Source: Flavobacterium sp. NKUCC04_CG
GTDB taxonomy: Bacteria; Bacteroidota; Bacteroidia; Flavobacteriales; Flavobacteriaceae
Direction: 5' to 3'
Length of the DNA stretch: 64,000 nt
Assembly: GCF_019345525.1 (NCBI RefSeq)
Contig: NZ_JAHKRA010000012.1
Span: 1-64,000 of the forward strand
The notes below the pieces were generated by a model. That model was given only the letters and a program-made list of their open reading frames with translations, did not search any database and was not told the origin of the DNA. Shown here one piece after another: positions 15,370 through 24,996 of the stretch. The translations under genes and the position numbers were made by a program. The stretch's first letter is position 1. Each line of letters starts with the position of its first letter.

Positions 15370-16638
15370 ATGCATACTTCTATGTTTCGATTTTCTAAAA
15401 AAACACCTACTTCTTTCGATACGGTTATAGCGACGAAAAACACTTCAAAAACCGTTTACCCAATCTTATTTGCGATCAGTTTAGCCCATTTGCTTAACGA
15501 TTTATTACAAGCGGTGATTCCGGCAGTATATCCATTGCTAAAAACCAACTACGACTTGAATTTCGCACAAATAGGTATGATTACTTTTTGTTTTCAAGTA
15601 TCATCATCCCTATTACAACCTTTAGTTGGTGCTTATACAGACAAACACCCCAAACCCTTCTCTCAAATAGCGGGTATGGTATTTACCTTTTTAGGTATTA
15701 TTACCTTGGCCTATGCATCGAGTTATTATTGGGTGCTTTTGGCTGTGGTTTTAGTTGGGGTAGGTTCGTCCATTTTTCATCCCGAATCGTCTCGTGTATC
15801 TTTTATGGCATCAGGAGGGAAACGCAGTTTGGCACAATCCATTTTTCAAATTGGAGGAAATACAGGAAGTGCTTTAGCACCTTTATTGGTGGCTTGGATT
15901 GTTATTCCAAACGGGCAAAGACATATATTGTGGTTTGTTGCTTTTGCTCTCTTGGCTAAAGTGGTTTTGTTTTACATAGGTTCTTGGTATCAAAATATTC
16001 TTCAGGTATCCAAAAACATTAAGAAAAAACAATTGATGTTGCCCGATTTATCTCCAACGCGTATCGTTTTTTCGGTTTCGATATTATTACTATTGATTTT
16101 TTCGAAGTTTTTTTATGTAGCGAGTATCACGAGTTATTTTCAGTTTTATACAATGGATAAATTTGGAATTAGCGAAGTTCAAGCACAGGTATATCTGTTT
16201 TATTTCCTAATATCTGTGGCACTCGGAACCTTAGTAGGTGGTTTCTTTGGTGATCGGGTAGGGCGCAAATACATCATTTGGTTTTCGGTTTTGGGAGTTA
16301 CTCCTTTTACTTTAGCATTGCCCTATGTATCGTTGGAATGGACTGGGTTCTTAGTGGTAATTATTGGCTTTATATTGTCTTCCGCATTTCCATCTATTTT
16401 GGTCTATGCACAAGAGCTGCTGCCTAAGAAATTAGGAATGGTATCAGGACTTTTTTACGGTTTTGCTTTTGGTATGGGAGGATTAGGATCTGCAGTACTT
16501 GGATGGTGGGCAGATAAAACTTCAATCGAACATATTTATACCATCTGTTCTTATCTACCGTTAATTGGAATTATTGCGTGTTTTTTGCCCAATATGAAAA
16601 ATGTAAAATTTAAAGAAGATACCGATGCAATCAAATAA
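15370..16638 (+). CDS. MFS efflux transporter of the fosmidomycin-resistance (Fsr) type
   Basis: A 422-residue, twelve-helix major facilitator protein. The N-terminal half shows LAHLLNDLLQAVIPAVYPLLK and SSLLQPLVGAYTDKHPKP, typical of Fsr proteins, which export fosmidomycin and perhaps sugar phosphates. A TATCTTTG -7 element at 15350-15357 puts the transcript start only a few bases before the ATG. The next gene overlaps by 14 bases, so the two form an operon. The natural substrate cannot be inferred. Confidence 0.82.
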   Translation: MHTSMFRFSKKTPTSFDTVIATKNTSKTVYPILFAISLAHLLNDLLQAVIPAVYPLLKTNYDLNFAQIGMITFCFQVSSSLLQPLVGAYTDKHPKPFSQIAGMVFTFLGIITLAYASSYYWVLLAVVLVGVGSSIFHPESSRVSFMASGGKRSLAQSIFQIGGNTGSALAPLLVAWIVIPNGQRHILWFVAFALLAKVVLFYIGSWYQNILQVSKNIKKKQLMLPDLSPTRIVFSVSILLLLIFSKFFYVASITSYFQFYTMDKFGISEVQAQVYLFYFLISVALGTLVGGFFGDRVGRKYIIWFSVLGVTPFTLALPYVSLEWTGFLVVIIGFILSSAFPSILVYAQELLPKKLGMVSGLFYGFAFGMGGLGSAVLGWWADKTSIEHIYTICSYLPLIGIIACFLPNMKNVKFKEDTDAIK

Positions 16639-18043
16639 ATATAAATCCGTAGATCGGAGTATCATTCAACAGTTAGAAATGCAATTTGGTACAGCTAGGG
16701 TAATCGTTGAAAAAGCAGCCTTAGAGGAATACGGTCGCGATCATACTGAAGATTTGGTTTTTCCACCAGCTGTGGTTTTAAAACCAGTTTCTACAGTAGA
16801 GGTATCGTGGATACTGAAATTTGCATTCGATAACAACATTCCCGTAGTTCCTGTCGGAGCAAGAACGGGATTGAGTGGAGGAATTTTAAATATATATAGT
16901 GGTATTGCATTGTCATTGGAGAAGATGAATCAAATTGTTTCCATCGACGAGCAAAATTTACAAGTTATCGTAGAACCGGGAGTAATTACTCAGACTTTGC
17001 AAGAAGCCGTAGCTGCTAAAGGCCTGTTTTATCCGGTGGACCCCTCGAGTAGAGGAAGTTGTTTCATAGGGGGAAATATAGCTGAAAATGCCGGTGGCGC
17101 CCGTGCGGTAAAATATGGTGTAACCAAGGATTACGTTTTAAATTTAGAAGTGGTTTTAGCCAATGGTGATATCATTTGGACCGCTGCCAATACCCTAAAA
17201 AATGCCACAGGTTATAATCTTACTCAAGTGATTGTAGGTAGTGAGGGGACTTTAGGGGTGGTGACTAAAATTGTATTGCGTTTATTACCAGCTCATACAA
17301 ATGAAATACTGATGTTGGTGCCTTTTTATAGAATGGAAGAAGCGGCTGAAGCGGTTTCTGCTATTTTTAGAGCCGGTGTTATACCCAGTGCTTTAGAGTT
17401 TATGGAGCGGGATGCTATTGATTGGTCGTTGCGCTATATCGATGACCATAGTCTCCAAATCAATAAGGATATACAAGCCCATCTTCTGATTGAGGTCGAT
17501 GGAAATTATCCTGATGTGTTGTTTGCTGAGGCAGAAAAAATAGCTGAGGTGTTAACCGCATTTAAAACAGATGAAATCCTGTTTGCCGATACAGTAGATC
17601 AAAAGAATGCGCTTTGGAAGTTAAGGCGAAATGTTGCAGAAGCTGTGAAATCCCAATCGGTTTATAAAGAAGAAGATACGGTAGTGCCTCGATTTGAATT
17701 GCCAACTTTATTAAAAGGTATTAAGGCAATTGGAGATAAATACGGATTTCGAAGCATTTGTTATGGACATGCTGGCGATGGAAATCTACATGTTAATATT
17801 ATCAAGGAACAGCTTAGCGATTTGCATTGGCAGTCAGAAATTCCCAAAGGCATACGCGAAATTTTTGAATTGACAGTCGCTTTAAAAGGAACCATTTCCG
17901 GAGAGCACGGCATCGGTTATGTGCAGAAAAACTATATGGATATACCGTTTAGTAATATCGAATTGGAATTAATGAAAGGCATTAAGAAGGTTTTTGACCC
18001 GAGCGGCATTTTAAATCCAGGAAAAATATTCCCGGATTCTTAG
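16625..18043 (+). CDS. FAD-linked oxidoreductase, GlcD/D-lactate dehydrogenase type
   Basis: A 472-residue flavoprotein. Residues about 45-225 are the PCMH-type FAD-binding domain (PVGARTGLSGG, DPSSRGSCFIGGNIAENAGG). The C-terminal FAD-oxidase domain has YGHAGDGNLHVN and GEHGIGYVQK, with the histidines that bind the hydroxyacid. Such enzymes oxidise D-lactate, glycolate or other D-2-hydroxyacids. The usual iron-sulfur partner (GlcF) is absent, which favours a single-subunit D-lactate or D-2-hydroxyglutarate-type dehydrogenase. It overlaps the Fsr-type gene by 14 bases. Confidence 0.85.
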   Translation: MQSNKYKSVDRSIIQQLEMQFGTARVIVEKAALEEYGRDHTEDLVFPPAVVLKPVSTVEVSWILKFAFDNNIPVVPVGARTGLSGGILNIYSGIALSLEKMNQIVSIDEQNLQVIVEPGVITQTLQEAVAAKGLFYPVDPSSRGSCFIGGNIAENAGGARAVKYGVTKDYVLNLEVVLANGDIIWTAANTLKNATGYNLTQVIVGSEGTLGVVTKIVLRLLPAHTNEILMLVPFYRMEEAAEAVSAIFRAGVIPSALEFMERDAIDWSLRYIDDHSLQINKDIQAHLLIEVDGNYPDVLFAEAEKIAEVLTAFKTDEILFADTVDQKNALWKLRRNVAEAVKSQSVYKEEDTVVPRFELPTLLKGIKAIGDKYGFRSICYGHAGDGNLHVNIIKEQLSDLHWQSEIPKGIREIFELTVALKGTISGEHGIGYVQKNYMDIPFSNIELELMKGIKKVFDPSGILNPGKIFPDS

Positions 18044-18062
18044 AGTCTTCTCCTATTTTCGC

Positions 18063-18109
18063 AATTCAAATGAAAGGCCGACTTTTTAAGTCGGCCTTTC
18101 ATTTGAATT
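18063..18109. terminator. Bidirectional terminator, 22-bp perfect hairpin
   Basis: Arms 18063-18084 and 18088-18109 pair over 22 bases with a 3-base loop; the core is AAAGGCCGACTT. It lies between the convergent FAD dehydrogenase and mgtE and overlaps the mgtE stop codon. Confidence 0.85.
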
Positions 18110-19424
18110 ATAATAGTTTTCCAGAAAGGAAAAAGGCGGCAATGGTAAAGTAAATGATTAATCCAGATACGTCCACCAGTGTGGCTACAAAAGGAGCCGA
18201 AGCGGTCGCGGGGTCCATTTTAAACTTGCGCAATACAAAGGGAATAATTGATCCCGATATAGTTCCCCATAACACGATTAGTAATAAAGAACAAGAAACG
18301 CTAAGGGCTACATAAAGCCAAAATTCACCATAATCGTAAATACCAGCTTCCTGCCAAATCATGATTCTAATAAATCCAATAGCACCTAAAATTCCACCCA
18401 ACATCAAGCCCGAGGCAATTTCTTTTTTCATTACATACCACCAATCGCTGAGTTTTAAATCGCCCAATGCCATAGCTCTAATAATTAATGAAGCTGCTTG
18501 CGAACCGGAGTTTCCACCGCTAGAAATAATCAACGGAACAAATAGAGCTAAGACTACGGCTTTTTCAATCTCCCCGTCATAATGACTCATCGCAGATGCG
18601 GTTAACATTTCTCCTAGAAATAAAACAACCAGCCAACCGGCTCGTTTTTTAACCAATTCCAAGAGGGGGGTTTTGGTGTAAGACATATTTAATTCTTCCA
18701 GTCCTCCGAATTTTTGTATGTCTTCAGTATCGCGATCCTTGATTCGATCTAAAATATCGTCAAAAGTTACGATGCCTACCAATACGCCGTTTTCAGTGAT
18801 GATAGGTAAGGCAGAACGGTCGTATTTTTCAAAGATGTCAAAGGCTTCCTCCATTGGAGTGGTGGTGATAATCGCTGCAAAACTACGGTCAATTAATTCT
18901 GAAATCTTCGTTTCGGGTTCAGCCATTAATAATTCTCCAATTTTTAAATCGTCGATCAACACATTGTTGTCGTTAATCACATAAATATAATTGAGCGTTT
19001 CTGCTTTTTTACCGTATTTTTTGATGTGTTGTAATACTTCGGCAACGGTTTTGTTTTCCTTGGTTTGTATATATAACGGTGTCATCAATCGAGCAATACT
19101 GTCTTCTTTATAACCAATCAGGTCCAAGGCAATTTGCTTTTCCTTATCGTTAAGTAAATTGATGGAATACTTAATCAGTTCATCGGGAATATTTTCAAAC
19201 AATTCCGTTCGATCATCCGGCTCTAAATTGTTTAATACTTCTGCGTAATCCTCTTGCGCCAAACTCTTGACGATCTGTGTTTGTATATCGAAATCCAAAA
19301 GCGAAAAAACGCTCGCTTTTTGTTCGCTATTAAGTTTTAAAAAGGCTAAATCCCGATCTCTTTTTTTTAAGTGAGAAAGCTTTTCGGCAATATCTGCAGG
19401 GTGTACATCGATAGAGTAGTTCAT
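18108..19424 (-). CDS. mgtE: MgtE-family magnesium transporter
   Basis: A cytoplasmic MgtE N domain (residues 1-100, LGPDDR-like NLEPDDRTELFENIP) is followed by two CBS domains that sense magnesium (about 110-235) and a five-helix membrane domain with SSGGNSGSQAASLIIRALA-like sequence and the Pro/Asp-rich last helices (VATLVDVSGLIIYF). It forms a gated Mg2+ channel. I place the start at the ATG at 19424 (MNYSIDVHPADIAEKL), since the 14 codons before it do not match the family; 19466 is the longer option. Confidence 0.9.
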   Translation of the reverse strand: MNYSIDVHPADIAEKLSHLKKRDRDLAFLKLNSEQKASVFSLLDFDIQTQIVKSLAQEDYAEVLNNLEPDDRTELFENIPDELIKYSINLLNDKEKQIALDLIGYKEDSIARLMTPLYIQTKENKTVAEVLQHIKKYGKKAETLNYIYVINDNNVLIDDLKIGELLMAEPETKISELIDRSFAAIITTTPMEEAFDIFEKYDRSALPIITENGVLVGIVTFDDILDRIKDRDTEDIQKFGGLEELNMSYTKTPLLELVKKRAGWLVVLFLGEMLTASAMSHYDGEIEKAVVLALFVPLIISSGGNSGSQAASLIIRAMALGDLKLSDWWYVMKKEIASGLMLGGILGAIGFIRIMIWQEAGIYDYGEFWLYVALSVSCSLLLIVLWGTISGSIIPFVLRKFKMDPATASAPFVATLVDVSGLIIYFTIAAFFLSGKLL

Positions 19425-19574
19425 TGTAGCCGTTTTAAGAGATGAGTTTAAAAAAAAAGGATTCACTAAAAACCTCCTATTTGTAAGGAAGAATTAGAAT
19501 TCCTTTTAAACTGCCGTAGAAGTTAAATGCTAGGCTTTTGAGTGCAAAGATATAAAATGCTTTCTTACTTTAAC

Positions 19575-20945
19575 TCAATCGACGGAATCAATAGTGTTTT
19601 CCGATTGTCGTAAGAAGTTTTCAGGCAGTGATTTTTTGGTTTTGGCACCCATTTTTTTAAGCTTTTCGACAGAAGAAATCAGGTTTCCTCTTCCATCGAC
19701 CAATTTGTTCATGGCAAGTTGGTAATCGATTTTAGCATCTTCCATTTTTTTACCAATTCGATTTAAATCACTTAGAAGTCCTTCAAATTTATCGTACAAA
19801 AGTCCCGCTTGTCGCGCAATTTCATAAGCATTTTCCTGTTGCTTTTGATGCTTCCACATACTGTCTATGGTTCGTAAAGTAGCTAAAAGGGTAGAGGGGG
19901 TTACGATGACGATGTTTTTGTCGTATGCCATGGTATAAAGCTGCGGTTCATAATTAAGTGCTTGTGAAAAAGCCGTTTCAATAGGGATAAACATCAGTAC
20001 GAAATCCGGACTTTCTAGTTGATACAAATCCGAATAATTTTTGGATGATAATTGATCAATGTGTTTCTTAATGGAAAGCAGGTGTTCGTTTAAATAGCGC
20101 TTGCGCTCCATTTCTGTATCCTCATTGATAAAGCGCTCATAAGCCGTAAGGGAAACCTTGGAGTCGACAATCATCTTTTTATTGTCTGGCAAGTGGATAA
20201 TAACGTCGGGATAAACCAAATTACCATCGCCGTTATAATGGCTTTTTTGCACTTCATATTCTCGGCCTTTCTCCAAACCCGATTTCTCCAAGACGCGTTC
20301 CAAAATCATTTCACCCCAATTTCCTTGCATTTTACTATCGCCTTTTAAAGCCTTGGTTAAATTTAGGGTTTCTTGACTCATTTGTAGGTGTAATTGTTGC
20401 AGACCTATAATTTGCTGGCGCAGGCTTGCATGGTGATCGATACTTTCTTTATGAGTGTTTTCTACCTTCTTTTCAAAATTTTGAATACGCTCTTGAAGTG
20501 GTGTCAATATGTTTTGAATGTTTTCCTTGTTTTGAGCGGTAAATTTCTGACTTTTCTCTTCGAGAATTTTAGTGGCTAAGTGCTCAAATTCCAAAGTAAA
20601 TTGTTGACGCAATTGCTCGGTCTCTACTTTTTGGTTCTTTAGGCGTTCTAATGCATTGTGGTATTCGGTATCGCGTATGGCTACTCGTGCAATTAATTCT
20701 TGATTGTCTTGACTAATCAATTGTCGTTGTTCTTCCATAGCGATTTTCTCGAGTGCGTTATCTTGTTTGAGCTGTTGCGCATTTTGAGACGCTTGTTCGA
20801 GTTGTTGCGCTAAGAAACGGTTTTTTTCTTCCTCTCGAATTTGATTGTTTTTAGAGCTTTGTTTTTCTAAGTACCGCCCAAATATGAAGGTGGAAATTGG
20901 TAAGACAACTAGAAGTATATATAAATATAGGTTTGGATTCATCAT
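19575..20945 (-). CDS. rmuC: RmuC-family protein, DNA recombination
   Basis: One N-terminal membrane helix (NLYLYILLVVLPISTFIFG) is followed by a coiled coil of about 140 residues and then the RmuC nuclease-like domain (GNWGEMILERVLEKSGLEKG, YPDVIIHLPDNKKMIVDSKVSL, FVLMFIPIE). RmuC limits inversions at short repeats in E. coli; its biochemical activity is unproven. The start is set at 20945 because a -7 element (TATTTTTG on the - strand, 20979-20986) covers the upstream alternative at 20981. Confidence 0.9.
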   Translation of the reverse strand: MMNPNLYLYILLVVLPISTFIFGRYLEKQSSKNNQIREEEKNRFLAQQLEQASQNAQQLKQDNALEKIAMEEQRQLISQDNQELIARVAIRDTEYHNALERLKNQKVETEQLRQQFTLEFEHLATKILEEKSQKFTAQNKENIQNILTPLQERIQNFEKKVENTHKESIDHHASLRQQIIGLQQLHLQMSQETLNLTKALKGDSKMQGNWGEMILERVLEKSGLEKGREYEVQKSHYNGDGNLVYPDVIIHLPDNKKMIVDSKVSLTAYERFINEDTEMERKRYLNEHLLSIKKHIDQLSSKNYSDLYQLESPDFVLMFIPIETAFSQALNYEPQLYTMAYDKNIVIVTPSTLLATLRTIDSMWKHQKQQENAYEIARQAGLLYDKFEGLLSDLNRIGKKMEDAKIDYQLAMNKLVDGRGNLISSVEKLKKMGAKTKKSLPENFLRQSENTIDSVD

Positions 20946-20978
20946 GGATAATTTAGTAAATTGCGGTGAAGATACCTG

Positions 20979-20986
20979 CAAAAATA
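20979..20986 (-). promoter_or_regulatory. Promoter -7 element of rmuC
   Basis: TATTTTTG on the - strand fits TAnnTTTG. It lies about 35 bases upstream of the ATG pair at 20945/20942 and overlaps the longer candidate start, which it therefore argues against. Confidence 0.45.
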
Positions 20987-21077
20987 CTAAATATTCACTT
21001 TATAAATAGATGCTCGGAACCGGATTAGGCTATAAATTTCCCTATCTTTGAAAACTTAATTTTAAATTCAAAAACTC

Positions 21078-21686
21078 ATGAGTACTGCCCCTCTTGCAGC
21101 GCATAATGAATTAGAAAAGGCGCATCGTCATTTTCTGCTTTATAAACCTCATGGATATATAAGCCAATTTATTTACGAAAAAAAAAGAGCCAAAAAAAAA
21201 CTCGGTGAATTATTTGATTTTCCGCAAGGTACTATGGCAATCGGACGTTTAGATGAAGACTCAGAAGGCTTGTTGATGTTGACGACGGATGGATTAGTCA
21301 GTGAGCAAGTTCGCAGCGCCCATTTTGAAAAGGAATATTATGTTCAAGTAGATGGATTGATTACGGAGGAAGCTATTTTAAAATTGCAAAAGGGTGTTGA
21401 GATAGGATTTAAGGGAATACGTTACTGGACAAAACCTTGTGAAGCATTTTTAATTGCGGATTTACCAGAATGGATTGGTGAGGGAAGAAGAGTTCGAGAC
21501 GAACGGCACGGTCCCACGAGTTGGGTGGGGTTGGTGTTGACGGAAGGTAAGTTTCGCCAAGTTCGAAAAATGACCGCTGCTGCAGGTTTTCCAACTCTTA
21601 GATTGGTGCGTGTTCGCATAGGAAAAACCACTTTAAAAGGATTAAAAGTTGGTGAAGTAGAAGAATTAGAATGTATAACAATATGA
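21078..21686 (+). CDS. 23S rRNA pseudouridine synthase, RluE-like
   Basis: A 202-residue RsuA/RluB/E/F-type enzyme without an S4 domain, the length of RluE. The catalytic motif is AIGRLDEDSEGLL with the essential Asp; LTEGKFRQVRKM and FPTLRLVRVRIG are the other family motifs. It modifies a uridine in 23S rRNA. A TATCTTTG promoter element lies at 21043-21050. The next gene overlaps its last 16 bases. Confidence 0.87.
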   Translation: MSTAPLAAHNELEKAHRHFLLYKPHGYISQFIYEKKRAKKKLGELFDFPQGTMAIGRLDEDSEGLLMLTTDGLVSEQVRSAHFEKEYYVQVDGLITEEAILKLQKGVEIGFKGIRYWTKPCEAFLIADLPEWIGEGRRVRDERHGPTSWVGLVLTEGKFRQVRKMTAAAGFPTLRLVRVRIGKTTLKGLKVGEVEELECITI

Positions 21687-22702
21687 CGACGAATACTACC
21701 GCTAGAGAAAATTATCAGTTTCAAAAAATTGTTGCTTTTGTAGGAGTTACGTTATTTCTTATAAAAGTATTGGCTTGGTATTTGACCAATTCCGTAGCTA
21801 TTTTAACGGATGCTTTGGAAAGTGTTATTAACGTTATCAGCGGTTTTGTAGGTTTGTACAGTTTGTATTTATCGGCCTTACCACGAGATAAAAATCACCC
21901 ATACGGACACGGTAAAGTCGAATTTCTATCTGCTTCAGTGGAAGGGGCATTGATTATGTTGGCTGGGTTTATCATAATATATGAAGCGATTCGAAATTTA
22001 AAAGCACCCCAGCCCATTTCGCAGTTGGATTATGGTATTTTATTGGTAGGAATCACTGCAGTGGTCAACTATATATTAGGATGGTATGCCGTTAAAAAAG
22101 GTCAGAAAAATAAATCCTTAGCTTTGGTGGCTAGTGGGCGCCATCTTCAGTCTGATACTTATTCGACTATCGGGATTATCATCGGATTGGTGTTGATCTA
22201 CTTTACCAATTACCTTTGGTTAGATAGCGTTGTCGCTTTTGTGTTTGCCTTAATCATCATCATTACTGGTTATAAGATTGTACGTGGAGCTATTTCTGGT
22301 ATTATGGATGAAACCGACGAGGAATTATTAAAATCGGTTGTTGAAAATTTACAAGACATTCGACGGGAAAATTGGATTGACTTACACAATATGAGAATCA
22401 TCAAATACGGTAGTGTACTGCATTTTGATTGCCACATGACTATTCCTTGGTATTTTAATATAGTTGAAGGGCATCGTGAAGTAGAAATGCTACAAGAAGA
22501 GGTGTGTAAAAATTTTGGCGATGAAGTAGAGTTATTTGTGCATATGGATGATTGCAAACCCTTTTCGTGTAAAATTTGTACCAAAACCGATTGTGCTGTG
22601 CGTCAACATCCGTTTGAAAAACAAATTGAATGGACCCGTGAAAACATTTCGTCAAACAAAAGGCATACGGTAGATACGGTTGCTAATGAGCATCCAGAAT
22701 AA
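21671..22702 (+). CDS. Cation diffusion facilitator (zinc/iron/manganese efflux)
   Basis: A 343-residue protein with six membrane helices. The metal-site motifs are ALESVINVISGFVG (helix 2) and HLQSDTYSTIGIIIG (helix 5), and HPYGHGKVEFLSA follows helix 2. The cytoplasmic C-terminal domain ends in a Cys-rich tail (CKPFSCKICTKTDC, residues 295-308, then His) not found in ordinary CDF proteins and likely to bind metal. It overlaps both the upstream synthase (same strand) and the convergent ABC gene. A start at 21683 is also possible. Confidence 0.88.
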   Translation: MYNNMTTNTTARENYQFQKIVAFVGVTLFLIKVLAWYLTNSVAILTDALESVINVISGFVGLYSLYLSALPRDKNHPYGHGKVEFLSASVEGALIMLAGFIIIYEAIRNLKAPQPISQLDYGILLVGITAVVNYILGWYAVKKGQKNKSLALVASGRHLQSDTYSTIGIIIGLVLIYFTNYLWLDSVVAFVFALIIIITGYKIVRGAISGIMDETDEELLKSVVENLQDIRRENWIDLHNMRIIKYGSVLHFDCHMTIPWYFNIVEGHREVEMLQEEVCKNFGDEVELFVHMDDCKPFSCKICTKTDCAVRQHPFEKQIEWTRENISSNKRHTVDTVANEHPE

Positions 22703-23474
22703 AACGTTTTTGTTCACGATTAAAGCGAATCGAAGGGTCGTTGAAAAAATGGTCCAAAGCACTACTTTCAACGATTTTATCTGTACTATCATGTAGAAGT
22801 CCTTCAGGGCGCATCAAGATTAATTCGTCACTTAATTGCAATGCTAAATCCATATCGTGGGTTGAAAAAAGGATGCATTTATTTTGGGTTTGACAAAGTT
22901 TTTTTAAGAGTCTAAACAAGGCTATTTTATTGTACAAATCCAAATGAGTTGAGGGTTCATCTAGAATGATAATAGGAGTGTCCTGAGCAATTGCGCGTGC
23001 TATGAGAGCCTTTTGTAGTTGACCGTCACTGATTTGATTGACTCTTTTATGACGTATTTCTAGAGTTTCTGTAGCGAGTAATGCTTGCTCAATCAGGGCT
23101 TTGTCGTGTTCGCTTAAACTTCCTATCCAATTGGTATAGGGAATTCTTCCTAAAGTAACCAGTTCATAAACTGTCAATTGATTGACGGGGATTTTATCGG
23201 TTAAAACGACACTTAATTGTGTTGCCAAGTCCGTTTTAGAATAACTATTAAGCGGTTTATTAGCTACTGAAATATGGCCTGCTAAAGGCGATTGAACGCC
23301 GCTTAAGGTTCGTAAAAGCGTGGATTTTCCAACTCCGTTTAAGCCTAATAAAGAAATCAACTTGTTGGGATAAAGCTGAAAATTAATTCCAGAGGCAACC
23401 GAGTGCATTGGATTCTTATCAGAATAACCGACGCTTAGATTTTGGACTTCTATTAGGGGTGTTGTGTCAGGCAT
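22683..23474 (-). CDS. ABC transporter ATPase of the iron/cobalamin (FecE/BtuD) type
   Basis: A complete nucleotide-binding domain: Walker A GLNGVGKST, Q-loop, signature ISDGQLQKA, Walker B PIIILDEPST and H-loop STHDMD. The sequence type is that of siderophore or B12 importers. No permease or binding protein lies beside it, but a FecCD permease and binding protein without an ATPase are at 39.0-41.2 kb; this may be their missing subunit (inference). I use the ATG at 23474 because a TATATTTG element (23491-23498, - strand) lies inside the longer frame that begins at 23513. Confidence 0.85.
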   Translation of the reverse strand: MPDTTPLIEVQNLSVGYSDKNPMHSVASGINFQLYPNKLISLLGLNGVGKSTLLRTLSGVQSPLAGHISVANKPLNSYSKTDLATQLSVVLTDKIPVNQLTVYELVTLGRIPYTNWIGSLSEHDKALIEQALLATETLEIRHKRVNQISDGQLQKALIARAIAQDTPIIILDEPSTHLDLYNKIALFRLLKKLCQTQNKCILFSTHDMDLALQLSDELILMRPEGLLHDSTDKIVESSALDHFFNDPSIRFNREQKRFILDAH

Positions 23475-23490
23475 AGTATGGAGTTCTCCA

Positions 23491-23498
23491 CAAATATA
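23491..23498 (-). promoter_or_regulatory. Promoter -7 element of the orphan ABC ATPase
   Basis: TATATTTG on the - strand matches TAnnTTTG. It lies 17 bases upstream of the ATG at 23474, supporting an own promoter despite the same-strand MFS gene 61 bases upstream. Confidence 0.5.
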
Positions 23499-23535
23499 GA
23501 AACAAAAAGTCAATGTTGCATTTAAGAAACGATAC

Positions 23536-24738
23536 TTACATTTTTTTCATCACCCAATAGAAACCTATAGAAGCAATTACAATTAAAGCTGCAGTTGCTA
23601 TCCAAAGGACATCAAATCCATATTTTTCAGCTATGGTAGTTCCAAATAAAGGCGAAAATACATGAGCTGCAGAAAAGGCTAATGCATTAATGGCCATGTA
23701 GGAACCCCGATTGGCGGCAGTAGAACGATTAACACCTACTGTTGACGAAAAGGGTAAAACCATAATTTCAGATACGCACAATAAAAACATAGCAAAATAT
23801 AATATCGGTAAACCGCCTGGTAATAATAATGCTAAAAATGAAACCCCACAAATAGCTGTTCCAATGATAATGTTTTGACTAAGCGAGAATTTCTTTTCCG
23901 CTAGGTGTACGATAATCATCTCAAAACCGAAAACAATAATACCGCTAAAGGCAATTAGGAACCCAATATTGGTTTCATTGAGCAAATGACTTACCTTATA
24001 GAAAAGAGGTAGGGAGCTAAATAATTGATAGAAACAGGTGGCATAAATGGTGAGGAATATACTAAATAGCACGTATTTTTTATCGAAATATGCGGATTTT
24101 ACCGTTGGGTTGGATGCTTCAAGCGCCTTGGATTGTAGGGCTAAATCGTTTCCTTTACGACCTCTAAAAAAGAAGAAAAAAACAATTCCTGCAAAGAAAA
24201 CCATAACGGCATTGGTGTAGAACAAAATATTGTACGAATAGGCTGCTAAAAAGCCTCCCATAGCTGGACCAATGGAAAAACCTAAATTGAGGGCCATCCG
24301 ATTTAAAGAAAAGGCACGGGTTAAGTTTTGAGGTTTTGCGTAATAAGAAACTGAAGCGCTATTGGCAGGTCTAAATACCTCTGTTATAAAACTCAATCCA
24401 ATTACTGCAAAACAGAGTGATTCAAAGTCTCTAAAGTATGGTAATAGGATAAAAACGGGAACGGATAGAAATAAACTGATATTTTGAGTGGTGTAATGTC
24501 CGAGTTTGTCGGTCATCCATCCGCCAACCAAAGAACCCAGTATAGCACCTATTCCAAAACAGCTTAAGGCAAAGCCGACCTGTCTTAAGTCAAAACCCAA
24601 TTCGGTACTCATATATACCCCAAGAAAGGGAATAACCATAGCGCCACTTCTATTGATTAACATCACTAAAGCTAAAATCCATGTAGCTTTAGATAGGCCT
24701 CTATACGAGTCGAGATACGATTGCCAAATGCGGTTCAT
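23536..24738 (-). CDS. MFS transporter, drug-efflux-like
   Basis: A twelve-helix major facilitator protein of about 400 residues. The helix 2-3 loop GGWMTDKLGHYTTQN is the MFS signature, and helix 1 reads WILALVMLINRSGAMVIPFLG. The substrate is unknown; similar proteins are annotated as multidrug exporters. The start is set at 24738 because the alternative TTG at 24783 lies within a -7 element (TAATTTTG, - strand, 24781-24788). Confidence 0.78.
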   Translation of the reverse strand: MNRIWQSYLDSYRGLSKATWILALVMLINRSGAMVIPFLGVYMSTELGFDLRQVGFALSCFGIGAILGSLVGGWMTDKLGHYTTQNISLFLSVPVFILLPYFRDFESLCFAVIGLSFITEVFRPANSASVSYYAKPQNLTRAFSLNRMALNLGFSIGPAMGGFLAAYSYNILFYTNAVMVFFAGIVFFFFFRGRKGNDLALQSKALEASNPTVKSAYFDKKYVLFSIFLTIYATCFYQLFSSLPLFYKVSHLLNETNIGFLIAFSGIIVFGFEMIIVHLAEKKFSLSQNIIIGTAICGVSFLALLLPGGLPILYFAMFLLCVSEIMVLPFSSTVGVNRSTAANRGSYMAINALAFSAAHVFSPLFGTTIAEKYGFDVLWIATAALIVIASIGFYWVMKKM

Positions 24739-24996
24739 AGGAAAGAATTTAAGGGGAGTAAGCTGTGTTTTTTGAGCCTGCAAAATTACTGTATTAAATA
24801 AGGATAGTTTAGTTAGATTCTTTAATGTTTTCTTAAAGTAGTGCTAAATTTTTAAACTACTGTTTTTAACCTAAAATTTTATGTCTTTACGATGATTATC
24901 AATTATAAGTGATGCAACTAAAATTGCTGTTTTGATGTTAATACCTAGGATAATCTGATTATATTTGCTTACTGAATCATTCTATAAAAAATATAA

